Source of the DNA: Phaeodactylibacter sp.
GTDB lineage: Bacteria; Bacteroidota; Bacteroidia; Chitinophagales; Saprospiraceae
Direction: 5' to 3'
DNA: 49,240 bases
Assembly: GCF_022763345.1 (NCBI RefSeq)
Contig: NZ_JALEGS010000007.1
Coordinates: 1 to 49,240 of the forward strand
Below, one piece after another: positions 1 to 8,678 of this stretch. Under the pieces are notes generated by a model. It made no database searches, had not been told where the DNA came from, and saw only the letters and a list, made by a program, of their open reading frames with translations. Numbering within the stretch: position 1 is the first letter of the stretch; each line of letters opens with the position of its first letter. Both the position numbers and the translations under genes were made by a program.

Positions 1-73
1 GTAGCCCGTACGGGATTCGAACCCGTGCTACCAGGATGAAAACCTGGCGTCCTAACCCCTAGACGAACGGGCC
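1..73 (-). tRNA. tRNA-Glu (anticodon UUC)
   Basis: Read on the minus strand, the sequence folds as a full cloverleaf. The 7-bp acceptor stem pairs GGCCCGT with ACGGGCT, with one G-U pair. The T arm carries the GGTTCGAATCC signature. The anticodon arm is CCAGG / CCTGG around the loop TTTTCAT, so the anticodon is TTC, which reads Glu codons GAA and GAG. The discriminator base is A at position 2. Only one base follows before the window edge, so whether the CCA tail is encoded cannot be told. Identity rests on the anticodon and is firm. Confidence 0.95.
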
Positions 74-574
74 ATACTCTCAATGCGGGATGCAAAAGTA
101 ATATTTGCACTTAAAACTGGAAACGTTTGCCAACTTCTTTTTGTAAAAAAGCCGTAAAACGAGTTCTAATTTCAAGTCTGCCCGGCACCTTTTTGCCAGA
201 GCGATGCAAAGATAATGGCTTTCACGAATTTCCAAAAGCATCCATGAAAAAATATCAAAGAATCCTTTTTAGGGATACCCGGTTCGCTGTAAAAACCATG
301 CTCATGAACTACGGCAACACAAATTTGGTTCAACGCCACAGAGAAAAAAGCGTAAAAACAACCATAATCTGGTAATTATTGTTATTTTTACACTAAGTCA
401 GTTTCAATCGGTCTGCTATGCGAAATATCATTGCCAACCGCTTGCAAAACCCCCTAAATTTGTATAATCTGGGGGTGTACTGTTCAAAAGCGAATTTTAT
501 ACTTTTGAACCCTTAACGGAGCAATACCTCCGTCCCGGACCAAATCATTAACATCATTAAATCGCGAAAAAACC
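74..574. other. Intergenic region between tRNA-Glu and gap
   Basis: About 500 bases without a convincing gene. Positions 74-430 show no clear structure. An 82-codon open frame at 127-375 has no recognisable features or start context and looks like chance. The last part holds the likely gap promoter and a short inverted repeat (see separate entry), followed by a leader of roughly 100 bases. Confidence 0.6.
431..476 (+). promoter_or_regulatory. Candidate gap promoter embedded in an inverted repeat
   Basis: A TTG at 431-433 is followed, after 21 bases, by TAAATTTG at 455-462. This matches the Bacteroidota promoter form TTG / 19-21 nt / TAnnTTTG. The -7 box sits in the loop of a perfect 6-bp inverted repeat, ACCCCC at 449-454 and GGGGGT at 471-476, which could be an operator or a stem at the transcript start. 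Expected transcription start is around 468-470, leaving about a 105-base leader before gap. The promoter match is seen directly; its use is inferred. Confidence 0.5.
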
Positions 575-1573
575 ATGGCAAAAAAAGTTGCTATCAATGG
601 CTTCGGCCGTATCGGACGTCTGACGTTCCGCAACCTCCTCCAAAAAGAAGGCATCGAAGTTGTTGCCATTAACGACTTGACAGACAATCAGACCCTCGCC
701 CACCTGCTCAAGTACGACTCTGCCCAGGGTCCTTTTGAAGGCACTGTAGAAGCCAATGACGATGGATTCATCGTGAACGGAAAAAATATCCATTCCTATG
801 CCATCCGCAACCCGGAGGAACTGCCTTGGGCAGACTTGGGTGTTGATCTTGTGCTGGAGTGTACAGGCATCTTCCGTTCCAAAGAGAAAGCTGGTTTGCA
901 CCTCAAAGCAGGCGCCAAGGACGTTGTTATCTCCGCACCTGCTAAAGGAGGCGATGTACAGACAATCGTGCTCGGTGTCAATGACGATGAGCTTGACCGC
1001 CGTGCAAATGTATTCTCTAATGCATCCTGCACCACCAACTGCCTGGCTCCCGTTGCCAAGATCATCCACGAAAACTGGGGCATTCAGGTAGGTTCTATGA
1101 CCACTACCCACGCTTACACTGCCGATCAGAATATTCAGGATGCGCCACATAGTGACCTGCGCCGCGCCCGGGCTGCTGCCTTCAATATCGTGCCTACGAG
1201 CACAGGAGCCGCTTCAGCTACAGGTAAAGTGATCCCTGAACTGAAGGGCAAACTTTCGGCAATCGCCCTGCGTGTTCCGGTCATCACCGGCTCTATGGTC
1301 GAGCTCAATGTGATGCTGGATAAGGAAGTTACTGCCGAAGAGGTGAATGCCAAATTCAAGGAAATGGCAGAGGGCAAATTGAAAGGTGTCCTACAGTACA
1401 GCACCGATCCGCTTGTGTCCAGCGATATCGTGCGCAATCCACACTCCTCTATCTTCGATAGCTTAATGACGGACGTCAACGGCAAACTGCTAAAGGTAGT
1501 AAGCTGGTACGATAATGAGGCTGGCTACTCTGCACGCCTTGCTGACCTTACGGATATGATTCTGAACAAGTAA
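575..1573 (+). CDS. gap: Type I glyceraldehyde-3-phosphate dehydrogenase
   Basis: Catalyses the reversible, phosphate-dependent oxidation of glyceraldehyde 3-phosphate to 1,3-bisphosphoglycerate in cytosolic glycolysis/gluconeogenesis. The 332-residue protein is full length. The Rossmann motif NGFGRIGR lies at residues 8-15. An Asp follows the second strand (AINDLTD, Asp34), which suggests NAD rather than NADP. The catalytic Cys152 lies in SNASCTTNCLAP, and the C-terminal WYDNEAGYS signature is present. The ATG start lies just before the conserved N terminus and has no clear Shine-Dalgarno site, as usual in this phylum. It is followed by a hairpin and then pgk, which uses its product, so the two form a glycolytic pair with a possible attenuating terminator between them. 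Confidence 0.97.
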   Translation: MAKKVAINGFGRIGRLTFRNLLQKEGIEVVAINDLTDNQTLAHLLKYDSAQGPFEGTVEANDDGFIVNGKNIHSYAIRNPEELPWADLGVDLVLECTGIFRSKEKAGLHLKAGAKDVVISAPAKGGDVQTIVLGVNDDELDRRANVFSNASCTTNCLAPVAKIIHENWGIQVGSMTTTHAYTADQNIQDAPHSDLRRARAAAFNIVPTSTGAASATGKVIPELKGKLSAIALRVPVITGSMVELNVMLDKEVTAEEVNAKFKEMAEGKLKGVLQYSTDPLVSSDIVRNPHSSIFDSLMTDVNGKLLKVVSWYDNEAGYSARLADLTDMILNK

Positions 1574-1596
1574 GCATCAGCAGATCAAAAGATCAG

Positions 1597-1630
1597 GACC
1601 GGAGCCTTTGCTCCGGTCTCTTTGTTTTAT
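1597..1630 (+). terminator. Intrinsic terminator or attenuator between gap and pgk
   Basis: Perfect 9-bp stem: GACCGGAGC at 1597-1605 and GCTCCGGTC at 1610-1618, loop CTTT, followed by the T-rich TCTTTGTTTTAT. It lies between the gap stop and the pgk start. It may end transcription or lower pgk expression relative to gap. A TTG at 1622 lies in the tail of this hairpin, which argues against it being the pgk start. Confidence 0.75.
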
Positions 1631-1648
1631 AGCCTAAATTCCAACTCT

Positions 1649-2851
1649 ATGCAACTCGAATTCAAAGGCAAAAAGGCACTGGTAAGGGTCGACTTCAATG
1701 TGCCGCTCGATAAAGACTATAACATCACGGATGATACACGTATGCGGGCCGCCCTGCCTACCATCAGTCAAATACTGAAGGACGGCGGCGCTGCAATTCT
1801 GATGTCTCACCTGGGCCGCCCAATGAAAAAGCTTAAGGAAGATGGCAGTATCGACCGGGAGAAGTTCACCCTGAACCATATTACCAGTCATTTGGCTGAA
1901 CTGACCGGTGCTAAGGTCCACTTCTGCGACGAAACCATTGGCGACAAAGCCACAAAAATGGCAGCCGAACTGCCTATGGGCGAAATCCTGGTATTGGAGA
2001 ATACCCGCTTCAATGAGGGCGAGAAAAAGGGAGATGAGGCTTTCGCCAAAAGCCTTTCTGAACTGGCAGACCTCTACGTTAATGATGCCTTCGGAACGGC
2101 ACACCGCGCCCACGCTTCCACCACCACCGTGGCACAATACTTTGATAAAGGGGCCAAGTCATTCGGCTACCTGATGCAGGCGGAGATCAAAAACGCCAAC
2201 AAAGTGCTCAACAGCCCTGAACGCCCGCTCACAGCGATCATTGGTGGTGCTAAGGTTTCCGATAAGATCCTACTTCTGGAACGCCTGATCGACTTTGTCG
2301 ACAACCTGATCATTGGTGGCGGCATGGCGTACACTTTCGTGAAAGCACAGGGCGGCAAGGTCGGCAACTCCCTGGTGGAGGAAGACCGCCTTCAACTTGC
2401 CCTTGAACTTATTGAGAAAGCCAAATCTAATGACGTCACTATCCACTTGCCAGCAGACAGCATTATTGCCGATAATTTCGCAAATGATGCTGCACACAGA
2501 GCAGCCGCAAGTAATGAAATCCCTGACGGATGGATGGGGCTTGATGTCGGCCCGGACGCGCGCACCAAATTTGAGGAGGCGATTGCCAACTCCAGGACCT
2601 TACTTTGGAATGGCCCCATGGGCGTATTTGAAATGCCCAACTTTGCCAACGGTACCAAAGCCATTGCTGAGGCCGTAGCCAAAGCCACTCAAAACGGTGC
2701 GTTCTCCCTGGTTGGTGGCGGAGATTCCGTTGCAGCGGTCAACCAAATGGGGCTTGCAGACAAAGTTAGCTACGTTTCCACCGGTGGCGGCGCCATGCTC
2801 GAATTCCTTGAAGGCAAGGAACTCCCCGGCATTAAAGCCATGAACGCCTAA
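1649..2851 (+). CDS. pgk: Phosphoglycerate kinase
   Basis: Transfers the acyl phosphate of 1,3-bisphosphoglycerate to ADP, giving 3-phosphoglycerate and ATP in the cytosol. The protein is about 400 residues, normal for bacterial enzymes. Family motifs are visible in order: [10 protein letters not shown] near the N terminus, SHLGRP, ENTRF, the NDAFGTAHR segment, GGAKVSDK, and the C-terminal nucleotide-binding GGGDSVAA with [12 protein letters not shown]. The ATG at 1649 gives the usual N terminus ([14 protein letters not shown]). A longer frame opens at a TTG at 1622, but that lies inside the terminator tail of gap and adds nine unconserved residues. It follows gap in the same direction and probably shares its promoter, at least by read-through. 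Confidence 0.96.
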   Translation: MQLEFKGKKALVRVDFNVPLDKDYNITDDTRMRAALPTISQILKDGGAAILMSHLGRPMKKLKEDGSIDREKFTLNHITSHLAELTGAKVHFCDETIGDKATKMAAELPMGEILVLENTRFNEGEKKGDEAFAKSLSELADLYVNDAFGTAHRAHASTTTVAQYFDKGAKSFGYLMQAEIKNANKVLNSPERPLTAIIGGAKVSDKILLLERLIDFVDNLIIGGGMAYTFVKAQGGKVGNSLVEEDRLQLALELIEKAKSNDVTIHLPADSIIADNFANDAAHRAAASNEIPDGWMGLDVGPDARTKFEEAIANSRTLLWNGPMGVFEMPNFANGTKAIAEAVAKATQNGAFSLVGGGDSVAAVNQMGLADKVSYVSTGGGAMLEFLEGKELPGIKAMNA

Positions 2852-3169
2852 AACTTTGAATTTTGGGGGAGTCCTGACAGCAACATCAAATGCAGGTAGC
2901 TATTTTTCACTAAACCCCGTATTTTGCTTCAGCACTCCCCCACTCTTTTCTGCTCTTTTTCTAAAAATCGCTTACCTTAGCACGAGCAACTACACTTCCC
3001 TTTCCTTCTCGCCCGAATTCTGTTAAAATTGTCCTAAACTGTGCTGCTGTATTATGGATCGAGGCATCTTTAAGCCTCATCTGTAATATAGATTGCGGGT
3101 TATTACCCTCATCTTAGAGGTCGCGATGATCCTTTTTTACCATTTTTGCTACTGAAAAATCCCCTCAGT
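2852..3169. other. Intergenic region with long-spaced inverted repeat and small hairpin
   Basis: No gene seen in these 318 bases. A perfect 9-bp inverted repeat, TGGGGGAGT at 2864-2872 and ACTCCCCCA at 2934-2942, is separated by 61 bases and followed by pyrimidine-rich sequence (CTCTTTTCTGCTC). It may act as a large-loop terminator after pgk. A small hairpin, GAGGC/GCCTC at 3061-3078 with an 8-base loop, lies in the likely leader of the next gene. A -7-like TACCTTAG occurs at 2973-2980 but is only a partial match to the promoter consensus. Confidence 0.4.
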
Positions 3170-6100
3170 ATGGAGCGTATCGTTTTGCTTGTTCTGTTTG
3201 TGCTATCTGGCTTATGGTTGCCAGCTCAGGTTACCGTTGAACTGACCGTAACTGACGCCACAGTGACCACCACCTGTGACGATCTCTTCTCAGCCCCTGA
3301 CCCTCTTTGGCAGGTAGAGGTAGAAGACCAGGGTATCGTTATTTACCCGGCTCAGGGTGCCTGCTACACGGCTTTGCCCAACGTGCAGTACGCTGAAGAT
3401 TTCAGCTGCCCCGATGACCTCCCCGCAACCATAGAAGTCTGTTTTACAGTATTTGAAAATGACCCACTACTCCCAATTGGATGTTTTATAGACCGCTCGT
3501 GCGAAGAGCAAATCTGCGAAAATGTCACACTCCCCGGACTCGATGAAACACAAAATTTGACCCTGTCTCTTCCCAACGGTGGCGCCAGTGGCGGAACGTT
3601 GGAATACACTATATCTGTGACCGGGAATGGCAACTACAATGATCTGCCCTGCCAGGCCATCACACTGGGCACCCTACTGCGTGGTGATACACTTGGCGAT
3701 GCCACCATCGGACAGTATGATAACCTCTGCGCCAATAACCAAAATGAACCTAACCCTGCAGACGACGGAGGCTTCACCAATTCCAACGGCGTATGGTTCG
3801 AGTTCACCACCGGGCCTGATATCGGAAGCGTAGCCTGGATTGAAGCCCTGGGCGACCCGGAAAACACCGGAGATGCCTTTGATGTGGAAGTAGCCCTTTA
3901 CCGCTCTGATAACGATACCTGTACCGGCAACCTCGAACTGGTCAGCTGGTCTGCCCCCACCAACAATCGGGATGTCTACATGCGGGTCAGCTGCCCGGAG
4001 CCGGATACCCGATACTATATTTTAGTAGACGGTGCTTTCACAGACCCCGGAGACGAAGAAGGTGTTTTCGGCCTTCGGCTAATCAGTACAGATGTCGATG
4101 ATGCACCTAACGAGCGATGCGATGCTCTTCACCTGGGCGCTGTCCCGCCCGGAGATACCATCGGTACGAATACCCTCTACGGCAACTACTGCGCCGACAG
4201 CAATAACGACCCCTTCAGCCCGAATTTTGTCGTGCAAACTTCCGTTTGGTTCTCCTTTGAAGCACCGCCATCCGGCAACGTCTGGATTGAGGCCAATTCT
4301 GACCGGCTGGTTGACTCCATTGGTATTCAGCTCAGCCTTTACCGGGCTTTTTCCACCTGTAGTGGGTTCTTCCAGCACCTCGAAAGTTCTTACGATCCCA
4401 GCGACGAAGACGAAGCCCTGAACTTCAGCTGCCTGGTGGGCGGTGCTACCTATTACATACTGATTGATGGGGATGGTTCGAATGCAACCGGTATGTTCTC
4501 CCTCGATATTTATGATGCCGGCGACATTACCCCGGTAACGCAGATTGACACGACCATCTGTGCCGGTGATAGTTTTGAGGTCGGCAGCTCGTCCTATACG
4601 GAGACCGGCTCCTATGCGGATACCATTATCCTGTTCCTTGGCTGCGACAGCATCATCAATACGAACCTCACAGTCCTGGAGCCCATTTCAGTCAATGTTG
4701 AGCAAATACAACCGGCTATTGGCGAAGGCAACGCCAATGGGCAGGCCTTAGCTACCCCCACCGGAGGTAATGGCGGATACACCATTGAATGGTGCGACGG
4801 CACGACAGGTCCTTCCAATAACAATCTGGTGGGCGGTGCAGCATGCTGCGTGACCGTTACTGATGACTTTGGGTGCGTGGGCGATACCTGCTTTACGATG
4901 GATTTCCTGACCGGCATCGTACCAATGGCACAGGCCGATTCAGTAGCTTGTAATGGCGGGAATACCGGCAGTATCGAATTTTCCGCCATGGGGGGCATCC
5001 CACCCTATGATTACAGCTGGGAAAAGACCGACCTCAGCCTCTCCGGCACCGGTGTACTCAACGAAGACAACGAGATCGCCAGCCTCCCCAATTTGACCGC
5101 TGGCACTTATGGAATCACGATTGCGGACAACTTTTTCGATACCGCTTTCACCATGATTGTGGAAGAACCCAGTGCCCTTGAGCTCACTATCCTGAGCCAA
5201 AGCAGTACCAGTTGCTTCGGTTTTTGTGATGGTGCCATTAGTGTAGAAGCATCAGGGGGAACACCACCGTACACCTTCAGCTGGGCCAACGGAGCGGATA
5301 CGATAGCACTAACCGACCTCTGTGCCGGTGTTTACGCCTTACTCCTCACTGATGCCAATGGATGCGAGCTCCCAGTAGCGTACGAAATCGAGCAACCTGA
5401 AGAGTTTATCGCCACCATCGCGGTAGAGCAGGAAGTTTCCTGTTTTGGAGGTAGCGACGGGCAGTTGTCTGTCAGTACCAATGGCCAACCCACAGACTTC
5501 AACTGGAGTACCGGCAGCACAACAGATACCCTGGACAACCGGCCCACAGGCCTTTATTCCGTGACGGTGACGAATACCGATGGGTGCCAGGATACCACGG
5601 AAGCCCTACTCCCCCAACCAAATGCTCCCCTGGAAGCCGCCATCGCCCTTTCTGAGCCCGTCACTTGTTTCGGGTTTTCAGATGGCGCACTGGAAGCCGT
5701 TCCTATTGGTCCGGGCGAGACCTTCACCTACGCCTGGTCCAACGGTAACACTCAGCCCAATAACAGAGGGCTGACTGCCGGCCCCTACAGCCTGACACTG
5801 ACCAATGAGCGCGGCTGCCTCGACAGCGTATCTTTTGAATTGCCACAGCCCGCTGCACTCGATTTCGAAGCTTCCGCTACCGATATCACCTGTATAAGCG
5901 GTGAAAACGGCGGGCAACTACGGATTGATACCGTAACTGGCGGCACATCCCCCTTCGAGTACTCCCTTGATGGTGTGGTATTCGGCAATAGCCCAGTGTT
6001 TTCGAGCCTGTTCGCCGGTAGTTACAGTTTGATTGTACGTGACTCCTTTGGGTGCGAAACAGAACAAATACAAACTGTAGCGCCTGCACCTGTATTAACA

Positions 6101-6631
6101 GCCAACGCCGGGCAGGACCGTACCATTAACCTCGGTGATACCATTCTGCTCAGTGCCATCACCTCTGCTGACGCACCAGTCTTTACCTGGATTGCATCAG
6201 ACAGCAGTCAGCTGCGGTTCACCGGGCAATCGATTAATGTCAGCCCGCAGCGAACGACCACCTATATCCTGCAGGTTTTTGACTCCCTGAGCCTATGTAC
6301 CGAACAGGACATCATCAATGTGAAGGTGGAGCGGGTCAGACGGGTGTACATCCCCACCGCCTTTAGCCCGAATGGGGACGGCAGAAATGATGAGTTCTTC
6401 ATCCACGGAGACAAAGCGCTTGTCAACATCCCGGTCATGCGGATCTTTAGCCGTACGGGCAGCCTGGTCTTCGAGCGGGAGGATATCATGCCCAATAATA
6501 ATATGATGGGCTGGGATGGCAGATTCAGAGGCGAAGAGCTCAACCCTGGTATCTTCGTTTACTATGCCGAAATCACCTTTGCCGATGGAGCAACGGAAGT
6601 CTTCACAGGCGATGTAATGCTGATGAGATAA
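3170..6631 (+). CDS. Large T9SS-secreted surface protein with SprB-like repeats and type B sorting domain
   Basis: A predicted cell-surface protein of about 1,153 residues. A signal peptide covers residues 1-20 (MERIVLLVLF...LPAQ). The middle holds two related beta-sandwich-like modules with conserved WFEF/WFSF segments. These are followed by a series of SprB-type repeats, recognised by recurring openings such as VACNGGNTGS, TSCFGFCDGA, VSCFGGSDGQ, VTCFGFSDGA and ITCISGENGG, each with a later YxxW or YxW element. The last ~98 residues match the gliding-motility-associated C-terminal domain (VYIPTAFSPNGDGRNDEF ... NPGIFVYYAEI), a type B T9SS sorting signal. SprB-like proteins act as adhesins or in gliding, so a similar role is plausible but unproven. 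ATG at 3170 is chosen because it starts the signal peptide; an upstream TTG at 3146 adds unlikely residues. Confidence 0.88.
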   Translation: MERIVLLVLFVLSGLWLPAQVTVELTVTDATVTTTCDDLFSAPDPLWQVEVEDQGIVIYPAQGACYTALPNVQYAEDFSCPDDLPATIEVCFTVFENDPLLPIGCFIDRSCEEQICENVTLPGLDETQNLTLSLPNGGASGGTLEYTISVTGNGNYNDLPCQAITLGTLLRGDTLGDATIGQYDNLCANNQNEPNPADDGGFTNSNGVWFEFTTGPDIGSVAWIEALGDPENTGDAFDVEVALYRSDNDTCTGNLELVSWSAPTNNRDVYMRVSCPEPDTRYYILVDGAFTDPGDEEGVFGLRLISTDVDDAPNERCDALHLGAVPPGDTIGTNTLYGNYCADSNNDPFSPNFVVQTSVWFSFEAPPSGNVWIEANSDRLVDSIGIQLSLYRAFSTCSGFFQHLESSYDPSDEDEALNFSCLVGGATYYILIDGDGSNATGMFSLDIYDAGDITPVTQIDTTICAGDSFEVGSSSYTETGSYADTIILFLGCDSIINTNLTVLEPISVNVEQIQPAIGEGNANGQALATPTGGNGGYTIEWCDGTTGPSNNNLVGGAACCVTVTDDFGCVGDTCFTMDFLTGIVPMAQADSVACNGGNTGSIEFSAMGGIPPYDYSWEKTDLSLSGTGVLNEDNEIASLPNLTAGTYGITIADNFFDTAFTMIVEEPSALELTILSQSSTSCFGFCDGAISVEASGGTPPYTFSWANGADTIALTDLCAGVYALLLTDANGCELPVAYEIEQPEEFIATIAVEQEVSCFGGSDGQLSVSTNGQPTDFNWSTGSTTDTLDNRPTGLYSVTVTNTDGCQDTTEALLPQPNAPLEAAIALSEPVTCFGFSDGALEAVPIGPGETFTYAWSNGNTQPNNRGLTAGPYSLTLTNERGCLDSVSFELPQPAALDFEASATDITCISGENGGQLRIDTVTGGTSPFEYSLDGVVFGNSPVFSSLFAGSYSLIVRDSFGCETEQIQTVAPAPVLTANAGQDRTINLGDTILLSAITSADAPVFTWIASDSSQLRFTGQSINVSPQRTTTYILQVFDSLSLCTEQDIINVKVERVRRVYIPTAFSPNGDGRNDEFFIHGDKALVNIPVMRIFSRTGSLVFEREDIMPNNNMMGWDGRFRGEELNPGIFVYYAEITFADGATEVFTGDVMLMR

Positions 6632-6714
6632 ATAATCGGCTTCGCTGAAAGTAACGATAGAGAATATACCATCGCAGCACAAAATTTTGCCATCCAAACC
6701 GCGTTATGTATTGT

Positions 6715-6722
6715 TATATTTG
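6715..6722 (+). promoter_or_regulatory. Candidate -7 promoter box
   Basis: TATATTTG matches TAnnTTTG exactly, 34 bases upstream of the next start codon. The nearest TTG (6687-6689) is 25 bases upstream, longer than the usual 19-21, so the -33 element is weak. Confidence 0.35.
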
Positions 6723-6756
6723 CCGGAATAAATAACAAAAATCCCAATACGAAGCG

Positions 6757-8676
6757 ATGAGAATCTGGATTGCCCTGTTGTCTGCTTTATTCTTACTGCC
6801 AATGGCTGAGCTTGATGCGCAACGCATTGACCGCTATCAGCGCCGCCTTGAGGAAGCACGCCGGGAAAGCTGGCCGCCTGAGCGCAGCTATTCCCGGATT
6901 AGCCTCGGATATGCCCTGCAACGCATTTTCAAAAAGCACTGCGAGTATTGCGGCTTCACTACGCCCGAAAACAGCCGCCGGGATTATGTGCCACAGGACA
7001 TCAGTAAGTTCCTCGGCCGGCGCACCTTGCGTACCGATGTGGAAACGGCAGACATCCGGGGCGGTGGGCTGCTCTACTATATTTTCCAGAAGGAGGATAT
7101 TGAGCGTTCGTTTGAGGAGGTGGACTTCAGCCCCAACCGCGTGTTCACCCTCAGCAGTATGGAAAATCAATTCGTCGTTAACCCGGATGAAAACTTCGAC
7201 TCCTATTTTATGCACAAAACCTGTAGCGGTTACCTGCGCGCGGCACTTGAAGCTGGTGTGAACCCTCCATACGCCGCTTTTCAGGCTGCACTCGACACAG
7301 ACCATCAGCGAGAATCTTCTGTTGTAGCCTTATCGGGATCCTTCGTATCGCCTATGCGGTTTGTGCTCGAAGCCAACGACTACCGCACCACCGAAGCCAT
7401 GCTCAAGTTATGGCGTTTTTACCAGGAAAATCCGGAGTTTATTGGGAATGCCTACTACCTGCGGGAGTTTGAGGGGGTCATGCTCAAGCACCTGACCTCA
7501 GCAGAAGAAAACTACCGTATAGAAATGGAAGGCGGGCTCAATCTCACCGGGCCGCTGCCCGCTCGGCTAAGCACAAGCCTGGGTTTTGGCAAGCTTGGCA
7601 GTGCCACTTTCTCCGGTACGGATTGGGAAACTATTATCTACACAGAGTTCGACTACATTCGTGACAAGTGGAAAATGTTTAGCCCACTGCCCTCCCCTGA
7701 AGACATTCAGGCTTATCTGCAGAGCATCAACCCGGTCTTCCAAAGCGCGCAGGATCTACCCCTCATGATCGAAGGTATTGAGCACAAACACTTCCTCATT
7801 GTAGAGGGGATACCGGAATACATGACCCGCAACTTCTGGACCATTGAGCAGGTACAGTCCGGGCTTTACGACGGGCAGCCTACGATTAATGCAGAGCCTT
7901 ACTTTGATACCGAGGGGCAAGTGGGTGGCTGCCGGTTTACGATCACCGGCCGGCCGCTATCGGCTAACTTCGCCGGGCCTATTGATCACCGGCCAAGCAA
8001 ACTGAATGCCAGCTACCGTATACGCAGCAAAGAGCCTGTTGGAGGCAAATATTTATACTTTGATATCAATGAAGAGATTCAGACCAGTTCCCATCCTATC
8101 GCCAACGTAGCGGACGGCCGCTTCGACCTGACGAAAAAGGATGGCTGGGAGTTCGCCTTCCAATGGAAGTTTGCCATTGACATTGAAGATCACTACAATC
8201 CGGTCAACTTCGATGCCACGCCCTACATCGGCAATCTCGTCGTGCGCCGTAGTGATAAAACGCTGAATGTGCGTATTGTAGACGTAGAGCCCGATGCGAG
8301 CCGAAAGCGCTTCTTTGTGACCTTGGAGACGCAAAGCACCTACCCGCTCGAACGCATCGACAACTCCGCCATGCAGAATTACAACCTAGCCCTGGACATT
8401 CAACTGGAAAGTGCCCGCACTGCCGTTACGAGTGTCCGCCCCATCAAAGGTATCCTACGCTTCCCAGCACTGCGGGAAATTCTGCCCCCGGAACCGGAAA
8501 CAGTAGAAGCCACGCAACCGGAAAACAAAGCATCAGAGATGGCTACCGGTAAGGACACCGTTGTCCCAATCAAAAGTAATGAGATCAACCAGGCCCAATC
8601 CGGTCTTCCCGTACCTGACAAGCAGGAGGCAGGCAGCGGGCAGCAGTTGGAGAAGTTCAAACCGGACGAACAGTAA
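6757..8676 (+). CDS. Secreted protein of unknown function with an N-terminal CxxC pair
   Basis: A 639-residue protein that I do not recognise. A signal peptide is clear (MRIWIALLSALFLLPMAELDAQ). The mature N terminus is rich in Arg and Glu and contains CEYCGF at about residues 63-68, a possible metal or redox pair. The centre is mixed alpha/beta without a known catalytic motif. The last ~70 residues are Pro/Glu/Lys/Gln-rich and low in complexity, with no T9SS sorting domain seen. It lies downstream of the SprB-repeat protein on the same strand with a possible promoter of its own. Its stop lies only two bases from the convergent end of the TonB receptor gene. Function unknown. Confidence 0.8.
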   Translation: MRIWIALLSALFLLPMAELDAQRIDRYQRRLEEARRESWPPERSYSRISLGYALQRIFKKHCEYCGFTTPENSRRDYVPQDISKFLGRRTLRTDVETADIRGGGLLYYIFQKEDIERSFEEVDFSPNRVFTLSSMENQFVVNPDENFDSYFMHKTCSGYLRAALEAGVNPPYAAFQAALDTDHQRESSVVALSGSFVSPMRFVLEANDYRTTEAMLKLWRFYQENPEFIGNAYYLREFEGVMLKHLTSAEENYRIEMEGGLNLTGPLPARLSTSLGFGKLGSATFSGTDWETIIYTEFDYIRDKWKMFSPLPSPEDIQAYLQSINPVFQSAQDLPLMIEGIEHKHFLIVEGIPEYMTRNFWTIEQVQSGLYDGQPTINAEPYFDTEGQVGGCRFTITGRPLSANFAGPIDHRPSKLNASYRIRSKEPVGGKYLYFDINEEIQTSSHPIANVADGRFDLTKKDGWEFAFQWKFAIDIEDHYNPVNFDATPYIGNLVVRRSDKTLNVRIVDVEPDASRKRFFVTLETQSTYPLERIDNSAMQNYNLALDIQLESARTAVTSVRPIKGILRFPALREILPPEPETVEATQPENKASEMATGKDTVVPIKSNEINQAQSGLPVPDKQEAGSGQQLEKFKPDEQ

Positions 8677-8678
8677 GC

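Noticed and set aside
127..375. 82-codon plus-strand frame between tRNA-Glu and gap
   Set aside because: No recognisable motif, unusual composition, no promoter or ribosome-binding context; looks like chance in a non-coding region.
1622..1648. TTG start for pgk at 1622
   Set aside because: It lies in the tail of the gap terminator and adds nine residues absent from the typical enzyme start; ATG at 1649 fits better.
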